Made by a program: the position numbers and the translations under genes | Source: Hyphomicrobiales bacterium | GTDB taxonomy: Bacteria; Pseudomonadota; Alphaproteobacteria; Rhizobiales; Xanthobacteraceae | Assembly (NCBI GenBank): GCA_003133345.1 | Contig: PKXB01000152.1 | Coordinates: 9,177-16,573, forward strand | DNA: 7,397 bases | Direction: 5' to 3' | Shown: piece by piece, positions 1-5,528 of the stretch | Layout of the letters: every line of letters starts with the position of its first letter | How positions within the stretch are numbered: position 1 is the stretch's first letter | Notes under the pieces: generated by a model | Seen by the model: only the letters and a program-made list of their open reading frames with translations | The model's database searches: none | Told to the model about the DNA's origin: nothing

Positions 1-20
1 CTTTTCGGGATCATGCGCTC

Positions 21-95
21 GCCGGCGTAGCTCAGCGGTAGAGCATCCGCTTCGTAAGCGGGTGGTCGGGGGTTCAAATCCCTCCGCCGGCACCA
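21..95 (+). tRNA. tRNA-Thr, anticodon CGT
   Basis: This tRNA reads threonine codon ACG. The 7-bp acceptor stem pairs GCCGGCG (21-27) with CGCCGGC (85-91). The D arm is GCTC/GAGC around a GG-containing loop. The anticodon stem TCCGC/GCGGG holds the loop TTCGTAA, with anticodon CGT at 53-55. The T arm carries the standard TTCAAAT loop. The discriminator A is at 92 and the CCA end is encoded at 93-95. All arms pair, so the gene looks functional. It is followed by gene-poor sequence with a restriction-gene fragment, as expected where an element has used the 3' end of a tRNA gene as an attachment site. No second copy of the tRNA 3' end was seen in the window. Confidence 0.97.
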
Positions 96-609
96 ACCTT
101 TTACCAACCGGAAATTGGTCTAGAGCGTATCGGAGCGTACTCCCGTGCAATCGGGAGACGCAGCGAGGGCTGTTTTGAATGCCGCGGCGCTGAAGTCAAA
201 AGCCGTGGTTACATGGCGGTTACAAGTTCGGCGTTCCCGCTTTCTGGAGAAGCGAGCCGGAGACCGAGATCCATCGCACTGCCTAGGCCGCTTGTTTTTT
301 AAGGTTATATCCGACAATCTCGCGGATTAGTTGTAACCTTGTCTGAATGAGCGTGATGTCTCGATGGAGACGCGCACTGCACCAGTTCTGCCCTGTGGTG
401 GCATTGGCCCGTGATTAGCCTATCGACGGAGGTCAGCTCCACAGCGAGCGTCGATGCTTTCGGCTTCGACAATACAAACGGCTTCGTATATTGCGCCTGC
501 TTTCCAAAACGCAGGCGCGCCCGCCGCGCAAATATATCATCAAAGTTAGCTTGAATATAAAGTTAAGTCGGAGCGCTGTGTTCGTAGATTGTTCGAAATC
601 GGAAAAATA
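96..609. other. Gene-free stretch after the tRNA
   Basis: No ORF here looks like a real gene on either strand. The short frames at 120-330 are basic, lack a ribosome binding site and match no family I know. The last 80 bases (about 530-609) are noticeably AT-rich compared with the surroundings and lie directly upstream of the HsdR fragment, so they may contain its former promoter, but I cannot name a -35/-10 pair with confidence. One strong hairpin (493-518) is listed separately. The stretch is probably decayed island or interspersed-repeat DNA. Confidence 0.5.
493..518. repeat. Perfect 8-bp inverted repeat (hairpin)
   Basis: GCGCCTGC (493-500) is the exact reverse complement of GCAGGCGC (511-518), separated by a 10-base loop that starts with TTT and ends in AAAAC. 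The stem is GC-rich and would be stable in RNA or single-stranded DNA. No T-run follows on either strand, so it is not a canonical intrinsic terminator. No neighbouring intact gene explains it. It could be a terminator remnant or a recombination or attachment-type structure; the role is unknown. Confidence 0.5.
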
Positions 610-768
610 ATGCCAACCGAGTCTGCAACACGAAAGGAAATCATCGACTCCCGTCTCAATGAGGCGGGGTGGAACATTGCGGATCGGACACAGGTCATTG
701 AAGAGTACTTTGTGTCGCCTGCTGGTGACAGCGCTAACCGTCGGATCGCGCGCACGCGCGTGGGATGA
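610..768 (+). pseudogene. N-terminal fragment of a type I restriction enzyme R subunit (HsdR)
   Basis: An ATG at 610 opens a 52-codon frame ending at a TGA (766-768). Its first 45 or so residues have the look of the N-terminus of HsdR-type restriction/helicase subunits: TRKEIIDSRLNEAGWN followed by DRTQVIEEYF and NRRIA. In intact proteins this leads into the nuclease core (a D..L.....LAVVEAK pattern) and then the helicase domains, for a total near 800-1100 residues. Here similarity stops after NRRIA (about position 750) and the frame ends seven codons later, so nuclease, helicase and C-terminal parts are all missing. No HsdM or HsdS sequence is nearby. This is a dead relic of a restriction locus, probably carried in by an element inserted next to the tRNA. 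Assignment rests on recalled family sequence and was not searched. Confidence 0.65.
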
Positions 769-844
769 ATAGGAAAAAATGGGATCGTCGTTGACTTTGG
801 CGGGGGCAGGGGCCCGTAGCGAAGAAATGGTAACGCCGTACAAC

Positions 845-905
845 ATGTCCGCTTTACTCCTCCAATAGCGAACAAACGCGGGTGCGGTTGGAATGTCCGC
901 TATGT
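845..905. repeat. Decayed interspersed repeat, copy A
   Basis: The 9-mer ATGTCCGCT occurs twice here (845-853 and 893-901). The first forms an imperfect inverted repeat with AGCGAACA (867-874): TGTCCGCT pairs at 7 of 8 positions. The block from the first core to the ACAAA at 872-876 matches copy C near 3909-3936 in content and order. I recall similar short interspersed sequences (ATGTCCGCT ... CCAATAGCGGACA) as abundant in Bradyrhizobium and relatives, where they are often mistranslated as small ORFs. A 167-codon minus-strand frame across this block is therefore probably not a gene. Confidence 0.5.
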
Positions 906-941
906 GCCAAAAGCATACATGACCGCCCTCATTCAAGCACC

Positions 942-2504
942 TTAGCGCCCAAACAGGAAAAACGGATTCGGCTGCGCCCGCCTATTGTCATAGACCCGCC
1001 GATAGTCGCCGCGCCGAGGCGTATTGCCAGTTTGGACGTCCCAATTGCCCCGGGAAAAAAAGAAGCCGGTGTCGCTCCGGAAGTCGTCGCTCGCAAAGTT
1101 GCCATCGGTGGTAGGCTGGCGCGTTATAAACCCGCCCTGAGGCTGGTTGCTCAGCACCGCGACAAATTCGGTGCGATAGTTGGTCTCGCTACTCAGCGGC
1201 TCGTCCGAAACGACGATCGAGGAGCGCGGCAAGGCGGTCTGCGCGATTCGATCGAGCACGTCCTGCGGGATGGTGATGCGGTCGAGCGCGTTCTTGGCTT
1301 CATCCCCGTTGTCGATCGTGACTACGGTCCAGCGCAGGCCCGCGTCGTTGCGCGCCATCGCCGTGAACACATGCGTGCCGATCGGTTTGTCGGGATTGCG
1401 GATCGTGACCGGAACCTCGATGGTCGCGTCGAATACCTCACCCCCGTCCGGCCAGCGTTTATGCGTGTTGCGTCGAACGTAAAGCTTCTGCGTCGCGCGG
1501 CTGATGAAAATCGAGACCGGTTCGAGCGCGAGCTTCGCTTCGTTCGCCGCCTTGGCGGTGGCAACCTTCTTGGTCTCGGCCGCCTTCGCGGCGTCCTTTG
1601 CGGCTGCGTCCGTATCGACTTTCGATTTTGCATCGGCCGTGGCGGTGTCGAGCTGCATCCCCACTTCCGCGACCCTGGAGGTGGCCTTCTGCCTCCGCTC
1701 CTCGGCCCGCGCCTTGGCTTGGTCCGTCTTTGCTGCGGCGAGCGCCTTGTCGGCGGACGCGAGCTCGGCGTCGGCGCGGGTCTTGAGCAATTTCAGCTTG
1801 CGCAGCGATGCCGTGAGCGATGCCGTCTCGCGCGCCGCTCGCGCGGCAGCTTTCTTTGCCTCGTCGGCCGCCTTTGTGGCCTCCGCGGCCTCGCGGGCGA
1901 GCGGCCCGGCACGCGCCGCAGCCGCGGCGATGGCGTCCGCATTCGGCGTGAATAGCGCCGGGTGGGAAAACTCGACCGGAGCCGCGTCGTTCGGCGCGAT
2001 GATCACCCGCATCCCGATCCGCGTCTTGTCGAACAGCTTCTCCGCAAAGCCGAAGGGCATCCGCACGCAGCCGTGCGAGGCCGCATATCCGGGTAGCGGC
2101 CCGCCGTGCAGTGCGACGCCGTTCCAGGTGATTCGCTGCATGTTCGGCATCCAGGCATCGTCATACATGCTCGAGTGGTGGTCCTTGTCCTTCTCGATGA
2201 CGGCGAAGACGCCGGCTGGCGTCTCGCGTTCCTTGACGCCGGTCGATACCGGCGCGCGAAGGATCCAGCCCTCGGCGTCGTAGAAAGTGACTTGCTGGGT
2301 CTTGATCGACACGATCGCCATGATCGGCTCGCCTGCCTCGCGCGGCGCCGTCGCCTCTTTGGGTGGCGCGGGGCGCGGTTGCCTAGCCGCCACGTCGGCG
2401 GTCAGCGCCGTCAGTGCGGCCATCGCCGCGAGCGTCACAATGGCGGCAGGCCCCCAGCGCCGCATAGCCACGGTGGATTGCGCCGTCGCCAATCGATTGA
2501 CCAT
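942..2504 (-). CDS. L,D-transpeptidase with coiled coil and a second, degenerate YkuD domain
   Basis: This is a predicted periplasmic peptidoglycan cross-linking enzyme of 520 aa. L,D-transpeptidases join meso-diaminopimelate residues (3-3 links) or attach proteins to the wall. A signal sequence spans about residues 14-41, with its hydrophobic core at 18-36. The catalytic YkuD domain covers about 60-172 and carries the full signature HGG (133-135) and SHGCVR (143-148), with C146 as nucleophile. An Ala/Lys/Glu-rich segment (about 190-327) predicts a long coiled coil. A second region (about 329-450) resembles the start and end of the first domain but has no HG...SHGC segment. The tail is Arg/Asn-rich and ends NPFFLFGR. 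The ATG at 2504 has GGAG (2511-2514 on the complementary strand) 6 nt upstream, which favours it over M14. The lytic transglycosylase gene lies upstream on the same strand, 181 bp away. Long antisense frames here are shadows of its high GC. Confidence 0.92.
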   Translation of the reverse strand: MVNRLATAQSTVAMRRWGPAAIVTLAAMAALTALTADVAARQPRPAPPKEATAPREAGEPIMAIVSIKTQQVTFYDAEGWILRAPVSTGVKERETPAGVFAVIEKDKDHHSSMYDDAWMPNMQRITWNGVALHGGPLPGYAASHGCVRMPFGFAEKLFDKTRIGMRVIIAPNDAAPVEFSHPALFTPNADAIAAAAARAGPLAREAAEATKAADEAKKAAARAARETASLTASLRKLKLLKTRADAELASADKALAAAKTDQAKARAEERRQKATSRVAEVGMQLDTATADAKSKVDTDAAAKDAAKAAETKKVATAKAANEAKLALEPVSIFISRATQKLYVRRNTHKRWPDGGEVFDATIEVPVTIRNPDKPIGTHVFTAMARNDAGLRWTVVTIDNGDEAKNALDRITIPQDVLDRIAQTALPRSSIVVSDEPLSSETNYRTEFVAVLSNQPQGGFITRQPTTDGNFASDDFRSDTGFFFSRGNWDVQTGNTPRRGDYRRVYDNRRAQPNPFFLFGR

Positions 2505-2599
2505 CCCCTGCTCCGGTTGAAATCTCTATCCGCGCTTACGTGGATCAAGTGTCAGATCGCGATTCTTGGAAATTAACTGCCGCCACCATCACCGGCAAG

Positions 2600-2685
2600 G
2601 GCGGCGTGCGTCCCGTTCTGAGACGTGCCGACGTCGCCTTCTGGCCCGAAAGGGACGTCAGAGCGGCCATACTAATGTCCGCTAA
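2600..2685. repeat. Interspersed repeat, copy B, between the two wall-enzyme genes
   Basis: The 10-mer AATGTCCGCT at 2674-2683 is identical to the one at 892-901 and ends 3 bases before the lytic transglycosylase stop codon. The preceding bases, with TTCTGGCCCG (2639-2648) and AGAGCGGCC, resemble the body of the same Bradyrhizobium-type interspersed sequence as I remember it. The left boundary is a guess. It fills most of the 181-bp gap between the transglycosylase and the L,D-transpeptidase and may carry the transglycosylase gene's transcript end. Confidence 0.4.
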
Positions 2686-3636
2686 TCAGTTCGCAGCGGC
2701 TGCAGAATATCGCGCGTAAAAATGGGACACGCGCTGTTGCCACATAGCGACAAACGCACCTGAGGTGACGTTATTGACGTTTTTCCAGATGCGTTTGACT
2801 GCCGGAAGCGTATTGCCCCAGATAGCCCGTTTGCACCACTTTTCGCCCTTTTCCTTGCCTTCGTCCGTTGCGCACATTGATCGCCATGCAAGCCGGTGAG
2901 GGTGGCTTACGTGTTCTGCCGCGCCGTCAACCCCTTGTTGATGTATGAGGTAAAGGTCGTTCAAAGTTGGCTTCCTGTGAGTGAACATCTCAAACAGGAT
3001 AGCTTCAGTCATGAACTTCAACGCAGCAGCGACAGTATTGTCCCGCGGAACAAGAATGTCGCCGGCCCCGTACATTTCGAACTCGTTCTTGCTAAGTTGG
3101 AATAAGCCAATATACGAGCCGGTGCGCTGCTTGGGGTTAAAGCCGGACTCGATCTTTGCAACCGTCTTCATGAAAGTGAAGTCGAGTCCCAGCACGTCTG
3201 ATACCCGCTGGATTTCATCGACTGGTGTCCCAAGCGGGATGTCCTTTAGAGAGTTGAGAACGGTATCCGCTGGTTTAGTCTTGGGTGGCACTTCCGAATA
3301 AGCGTAATAAGCCAAGTATGAAAGATTTTGCTTTGTATCGTTCAGCTCAGAGTGCTCGATAGTACCGGTGCCGGCAGCGTCCTCTAGACGCGCTTCCTTC
3401 TGAGCACTGGGCAACTGATCACGCTCCAAACCAGCAGGAGCCGAGTCAACGTCGTGCAACGGCCCCTCGTCTTTGTAAGTAAGGGGCTGCTCTGGTTTTT
3501 GCTCGACTGCATGCCGTTCAGACTGCTCGGACGCTCCCACTGACCCGGTTGGCAACGACGGCTGCTTAAAATGTTGATACGCTGCCGAGCATGTCAGGAC
3601 CCCCACGCATATGCAGGCCCACCAGTAAGTTCGCAT
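2686..3636 (-). CDS. SLT-type lytic transglycosylase, membrane-anchored or secreted
   Basis: Predicted peptidoglycan lytic transglycosylase of 316 aa, cutting the MurNAc-GlcNAc bond to form 1,6-anhydro ends in the periplasm. From the chosen start, residues 1-20 form a hydrophobic export signal or anchor (MRTYWWACICVGVLTCSA). VLTC is a poor lipobox, so lipidation is doubtful. A Pro/Glu/Ser-rich linker follows to about residue 110. The lysozyme-like fold then shows IESGFNP with the catalytic glutamate at 163, GLFQLS (177-182) and YLIHQQG (229-235), in the family's order. Two late cysteines (255, 268) could form a disulfide. The frame runs open to 3780, but the ATG at 3636 is preceded by GGGGAG 5 nt upstream and begins right at the signal sequence, whereas the start at 3780 has no binding site. 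Its GC is visibly lower than in the L,D-transpeptidase, which suggests a different history. The substrate type is general; no specific named gene is claimed. Confidence 0.85.
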   Translation of the reverse strand: MRTYWWACICVGVLTCSAAYQHFKQPSLPTGSVGASEQSERHAVEQKPEQPLTYKDEGPLHDVDSAPAGLERDQLPSAQKEARLEDAAGTGTIEHSELNDTKQNLSYLAYYAYSEVPPKTKPADTVLNSLKDIPLGTPVDEIQRVSDVLGLDFTFMKTVAKIESGFNPKQRTGSYIGLFQLSKNEFEMYGAGDILVPRDNTVAAALKFMTEAILFEMFTHRKPTLNDLYLIHQQGVDGAAEHVSHPHRLAWRSMCATDEGKEKGEKWCKRAIWGNTLPAVKRIWKNVNNVTSGAFVAMWQQRVSHFYARYSAAAAN

Positions 3637-3641
3637 TCCCG

Positions 3642-3647
3642 CTCCCC
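3642..3647 (-). promoter_or_regulatory. Ribosome binding site fixing the transglycosylase start
   Basis: GGGGAG on the minus strand sits 5 nt before the ATG at 3636. It is the reason for trimming 48 codons from the longest reading frame, whose upstream ATGs (3780, 3714, 3684) have weaker or no Shine-Dalgarno sequence. Confidence 0.6.
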
Positions 3648-3780
3648 AGCGCCGGGTCAAGTTCCAGCTCGCATCACCGGCCATCCGGCGCCCATCATAG
3701 CGTGCAAACCGCATTAGTTTCCAATCCTGAAGTCTGCCTTCTAACGAACATTGGCCTCGGCCACGCCAAATCTGGGCCAT

Positions 3781-4083
3781 TGACTAGCGCCAGCTAGCGG
3801 TTCCGGCAAGCGTACGGGATGGAGGGCCGCGCTTCACACCGATACGCTGCTACGATGTCGCATATGGGTCAATCGCTGCCGAGCCATCGGGGCCCAGTGC
3901 AAGCCTTTGTCCGTTGTTAGTCCAATAGCCGACAAATTTTGCAACGCAGCGAAATGACGCGAAGTGCCTTAGCGGACTCATGCACCGCAGCAAAGCCGAA
4001 GACGTTCAACGGGGCAATTCTGCTATTGGGCGACACGGCTCAGACGGTTAGTTGCTGGGCACCCATCAAACTAGGGCGCGGAC
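3781..4083. other. Gene-free stretch with interspersed repeat copy C
   Basis: No credible gene is visible. Within it, 3906-3936 forms an inverted repeat (TTTGTC with GACAAA). It matches copy A from the TGTCCG core through CCAATAGC to ACAAA, with a few substitutions and a 2-base length difference. A reversed piece, GCTATTGGGCGACA (4022-4035), resembles the other arm of the same repeat. The stretch looks like decayed repeat DNA between the transglycosylase gene and the membrane-protein remnant. Confidence 0.45.
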
Positions 4084-4362
4084 TCATAAACGCGTAGACC
4101 GAGCGGGCCAACTCAGCCAAAGTCCGTGACATTCATAGCGATTTTTACTTCGCGTGCGAATGAAATCGGTAAAAAGCGAACGCGCAAGCGATAGAGTGAA
4201 AAGGATGGCCGCGCCGGGCTCATGCCTAAAGCCGAAGTACGCACTTCCGAAAGCGGCGATCATGAGAAGGCAGCTAGTGATGCCACTTGCGGCCGCCCAG
4301 TAGATCGCCCAATTGACGAGGGTCGCTCGAAACCGCAGTCCCGGCGCGTGACGATATCGAAG
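4084..4362 (-). pseudogene. Remnant of a small membrane protein, 5' end lost
   Basis: A minus-strand frame is open for 92 codons between an upstream TGA (4363-4365) and the TGA at 4084-4086. The translation looks like a natural membrane protein: LVNWAIYWAAASGITSCLL, then MIAAFGSAYFGF, a short charged turn (RHEPG) and a second hydrophobic run AAILFTLSLARSLFTDFIR, ending in a basic tail. No ATG, GTG or TTG precedes the first hydrophobic segment. The only ATG (4261-4263) would give 59 aa, lacks a ribosome binding site and starts in the middle of that segment. The 5' part therefore seems to be lost or mutated at the border with the copper genes. The protein family is not recognised. It could still be a working 59-residue protein, but that is less likely. 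Confidence 0.4.
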
Positions 4363-4374
4363 TCACGGTCGTGA
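4348..4374. promoter_or_regulatory. Overlapping inverted repeats upstream of the copper genes
   Basis: GTGAC (4348-4352) and GTCAC (4362-4366) form one dyad. TCACG-GT-CGTGA (4363-4374) forms a second, perfect one, about 50 nt before the cupredoxin start. Such dyads in the upstream region are candidates for a regulator site controlling the pair. No recognisable CueR or CopR motif and no clear -35/-10 pair was found, so this is only a suggestion. Confidence 0.2.
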
Positions 4375-4410
4375 AACCGCGCATGAACGGCCACAGCGGA
4401 CAACACTGAC

Positions 4411-4416
4411 AAGGAG
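4411..4416 (+). promoter_or_regulatory. Ribosome binding site deciding the cupredoxin start
   Basis: AAGGAG lies 7 nt before the ATG at 4424, the ideal distance. It is only 1 nt before the in-frame GTG at 4418, which rules out that alternative. The same AAGGAG with 7-nt spacing precedes the second gene (4909-4914, ATG 4922). Confidence 0.75.
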
Positions 4417-4423
4417 CGTGAAC

Positions 4424-4891
4424 ATGAAAAGATCGAGTCTGAATGCTGCAACTGTTGCGGTTTTTCTGGGCGCAGCAATGTTCGCGGCGGTCGCCCATGA
4501 GGGTGAACATTTCTCGGCGGGTGAGCCCGGCAATCCGAAGAAGCCGGCGCGCACCGTGACCGTCATCATGAGCGACAGCGACGGAACGATGCGGTTCATC
4601 CCCGACAGTCTCGATGCCAAAAAAGGTGAACAAGTCCACTTCATCATCCAGAACAAGAGCGCGCTCAAGCACGAGTTCACATTGGCCAGCGTTCAGGACA
4701 ACAACAAGCATGCTGAGCTAATGCAGAAATATCCGGACATGGAGCATGACGATCCGAACGCAAAAAGCGTCGACCCCGGCAAGACCGCGGAAATTCTCTG
4801 GCGCTTCACCAAGGCAGGTACGTTCGAATTCGCGTGCCTGATCCCTGACCACCGCGAAACGGGCATGCACGGCACGGTCGCCGTGAAATAA
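4424..4891 (+). CDS. Periplasmic cupredoxin (type 1 copper protein)
   Basis: Small exported copper protein of 155 aa. A signal peptide occupies residues 1-24 (cut after FAAVA), and the mature protein starts with a His-rich HEGEHF. The cupredoxin fold follows: a beta-rich stretch from TVTVIMSDSDG (44-54) and a type-1 site made of H83 (in LKHEF), C138 (FEFACLIPDH), H143 and M148 (GMHG). All four ligands are present in the expected order, with the closely spaced C-H-M cluster near the C-terminus. Proteins of this kind carry electrons or hold copper in the periplasm and are often found in copper-resistance loci beside CusF-like proteins, multicopper oxidases or RND efflux pumps. Here only the CusF-like gene follows, 30 nt downstream, so the two are almost certainly co-transcribed. 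Alternative uses as an electron donor to a reductase cannot be excluded. Confidence 0.93.
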   Translation: MKRSSLNAATVAVFLGAAMFAAVAHEGEHFSAGEPGNPKKPARTVTVIMSDSDGTMRFIPDSLDAKKGEQVHFIIQNKSALKHEFTLASVQDNNKHAELMQKYPDMEHDDPNAKSVDPGKTAEILWRFTKAGTFEFACLIPDHRETGMHGTVAVK

Positions 4892-4921
4892 GAAACATCG
4901 GCAAGCACAAGGAGACGAATG

Positions 4922-5230
4922 ATGAAAAAGAAGCTTTCCGTGCTGGCACTGGGCGCAGCGCTGACACTAAACGTTGTGACGGCGGGCCACGTCTGGGCGC
5001 AAGCGGCGCTGACCGACGGTCAGATGACCAAGGTCGATGCATCGGCCGGCAAGATCACCATCAAGCATGGCCCGATGAAGAAATTCGACATGGAGGACGG
5101 GATGACGATGGTCTATCGCGTGCAGGGCCCTGCCATGCTGACGGCGGTCAAGGCCGGTGACAAGGTGAAGTTCGAGGCTGAGCACGTCAATGGCCAGTTC
5201 ATCGTGACGACGATCCAAAAAGCAAAGTGA
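4922..5230 (+). CDS. CusF-like periplasmic copper-binding protein
   Basis: Predicted periplasmic Cu(I)/Ag(I) chaperone of the CusF family, 102 aa, a small beta-barrel that hands metal to efflux or partner proteins. A signal peptide spans about residues 1-27 (MKKKLSVLALGAALTL ... VWAQA). The metal site segment reads ITIKHGPMKKFDMEDGMTM. H49 and the M-T-M pair (M61, M63) match the E. coli CusF ligands H36, M47 and M49. The copper-capping tryptophan (W44 in E. coli) is replaced by M57, and the loop before MTM is one residue longer. The length is normal for the family. AAGGAG at 4909-4914 is 7 nt from the ATG at 4922 and 4 nt from another ATG at 4919. I chose 4922 by analogy with the preceding gene; the 4919 start would add a single Met. 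It is the second gene of the copper pair. Confidence 0.9.
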   Translation: MKKKLSVLALGAALTLNVVTAGHVWAQAALTDGQMTKVDASAGKITIKHGPMKKFDMEDGMTMVYRVQGPAMLTAVKAGDKVKFEAEHVNGQFIVTTIQKAK

Positions 5231-5231
5231 T

Positions 5232-5309
5232 GGTCCTTTCCGCCTCCAACTGCGGATATCGGTGGGCGGGACCGACAGGCCCATTCAGTAAAAGCAGCGG
5301 GCGGGCCTG
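5232..5309 (+). terminator. Inverted repeats after the copper genes, possible terminator
   Basis: Directly after the CusF-like stop codon, GGTCC (5232-5236) plus CGCC (5241-5244) can pair with GGCGGGACC (5265-5273), a 9-bp stem with a 4-base bulge. A second dyad, CAGGCCC (5276-5282) with GGGCCTG (5303-5309), has a 20-base loop, and a run of five T follows some 12 bases later. Neither is a textbook terminator, but their position suits the end of the copper transcript. Confidence 0.3.
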
Positions 5310-5351
5310 GAACGGGATGCTGTTTTTGGCGCAGATCAAACGCCGTTTGTA

Positions 5352-5506
5352 ATGTCCAGGTCATATGGAGCGAAACGTCAGGTGCTCGTCTCCACCATGC
5401 ACTGCGTGGCGGTCGATGGCATCGGCATTTTTGCCGGCGCGGTGGTCGCTTCGTGCATATTTTTAAATTGCTGGCCGAAGAGAAAGCCAAGTCTGAGGCA
5501 CCATAA
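5352..5506 (+). pseudogene. Probable frameshifted small membrane-peptide gene
   Basis: The frame from ATG 5352 reads through a hydrophobic run, VDGIGIFAGAVVASCIF. At the T5 tract (5459-5464, ATATTTTTAAA) it then goes into a senseless basic tail antisense to the next gene. In another frame, the bases after the T-run read FKLLAEEKAKSEAP and then stop at TAA 5504-5506. Joining the two gives a plausible protein of about 50 residues with one membrane helix and an amphipathic charged C-terminus. A two-base expansion of the T-run would explain the break. No Shine-Dalgarno sequence precedes 5352, so the original start may be elsewhere. The family is not identified. Confidence 0.4.
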
Positions 5507-5528
5507 TCAGCCCTTCAACACGAGCCGA

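Noticed and set aside
103..119. ACCAA/TTGGT hairpin after the tRNA as a terminator
   Set aside because: The stem is only 5 bp and AT-containing, with no T-run after it.
120..330. Two overlapping 61-65-codon ORFs after the tRNA
   Set aside because: They overlap each other on opposite strands, are very basic and lack ribosome binding sites. They match nothing I can name.
433..936. 167-codon minus-strand ORF starting MNEGGHVCFWHIADIP
   Set aside because: Its N-terminal part is the translation of interspersed repeat copy A, of a kind often mis-annotated in Bradyrhizobium-type genomes. The rest is antisense to the HsdR fragment and has no family features.
882..1955. 357-codon plus-strand ORF (and further plus frames at 1504-2283 and 2106-2576)
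   Set aside because: These are antisense to the L,D-transpeptidase, whose domains and catalytic motif are clear. The products are Arg/Gly- or Ala/Ser-rich shadows of GC-rich coding DNA with no recognisable domain.
4313..4341. TTGACG (4313-4318) as the -35 box of the copper genes' promoter
   Set aside because: The bases 17 nt downstream (CAGTCC) do not resemble a -10 box, and it lies inside the membrane-protein remnant.
4274..4711. 145-codon minus-strand ORF across the cupredoxin start
   Set aside because: It is antisense to a cupredoxin gene with a complete copper site and good ribosome binding site, and it is not in the frame of the membrane-protein remnant.
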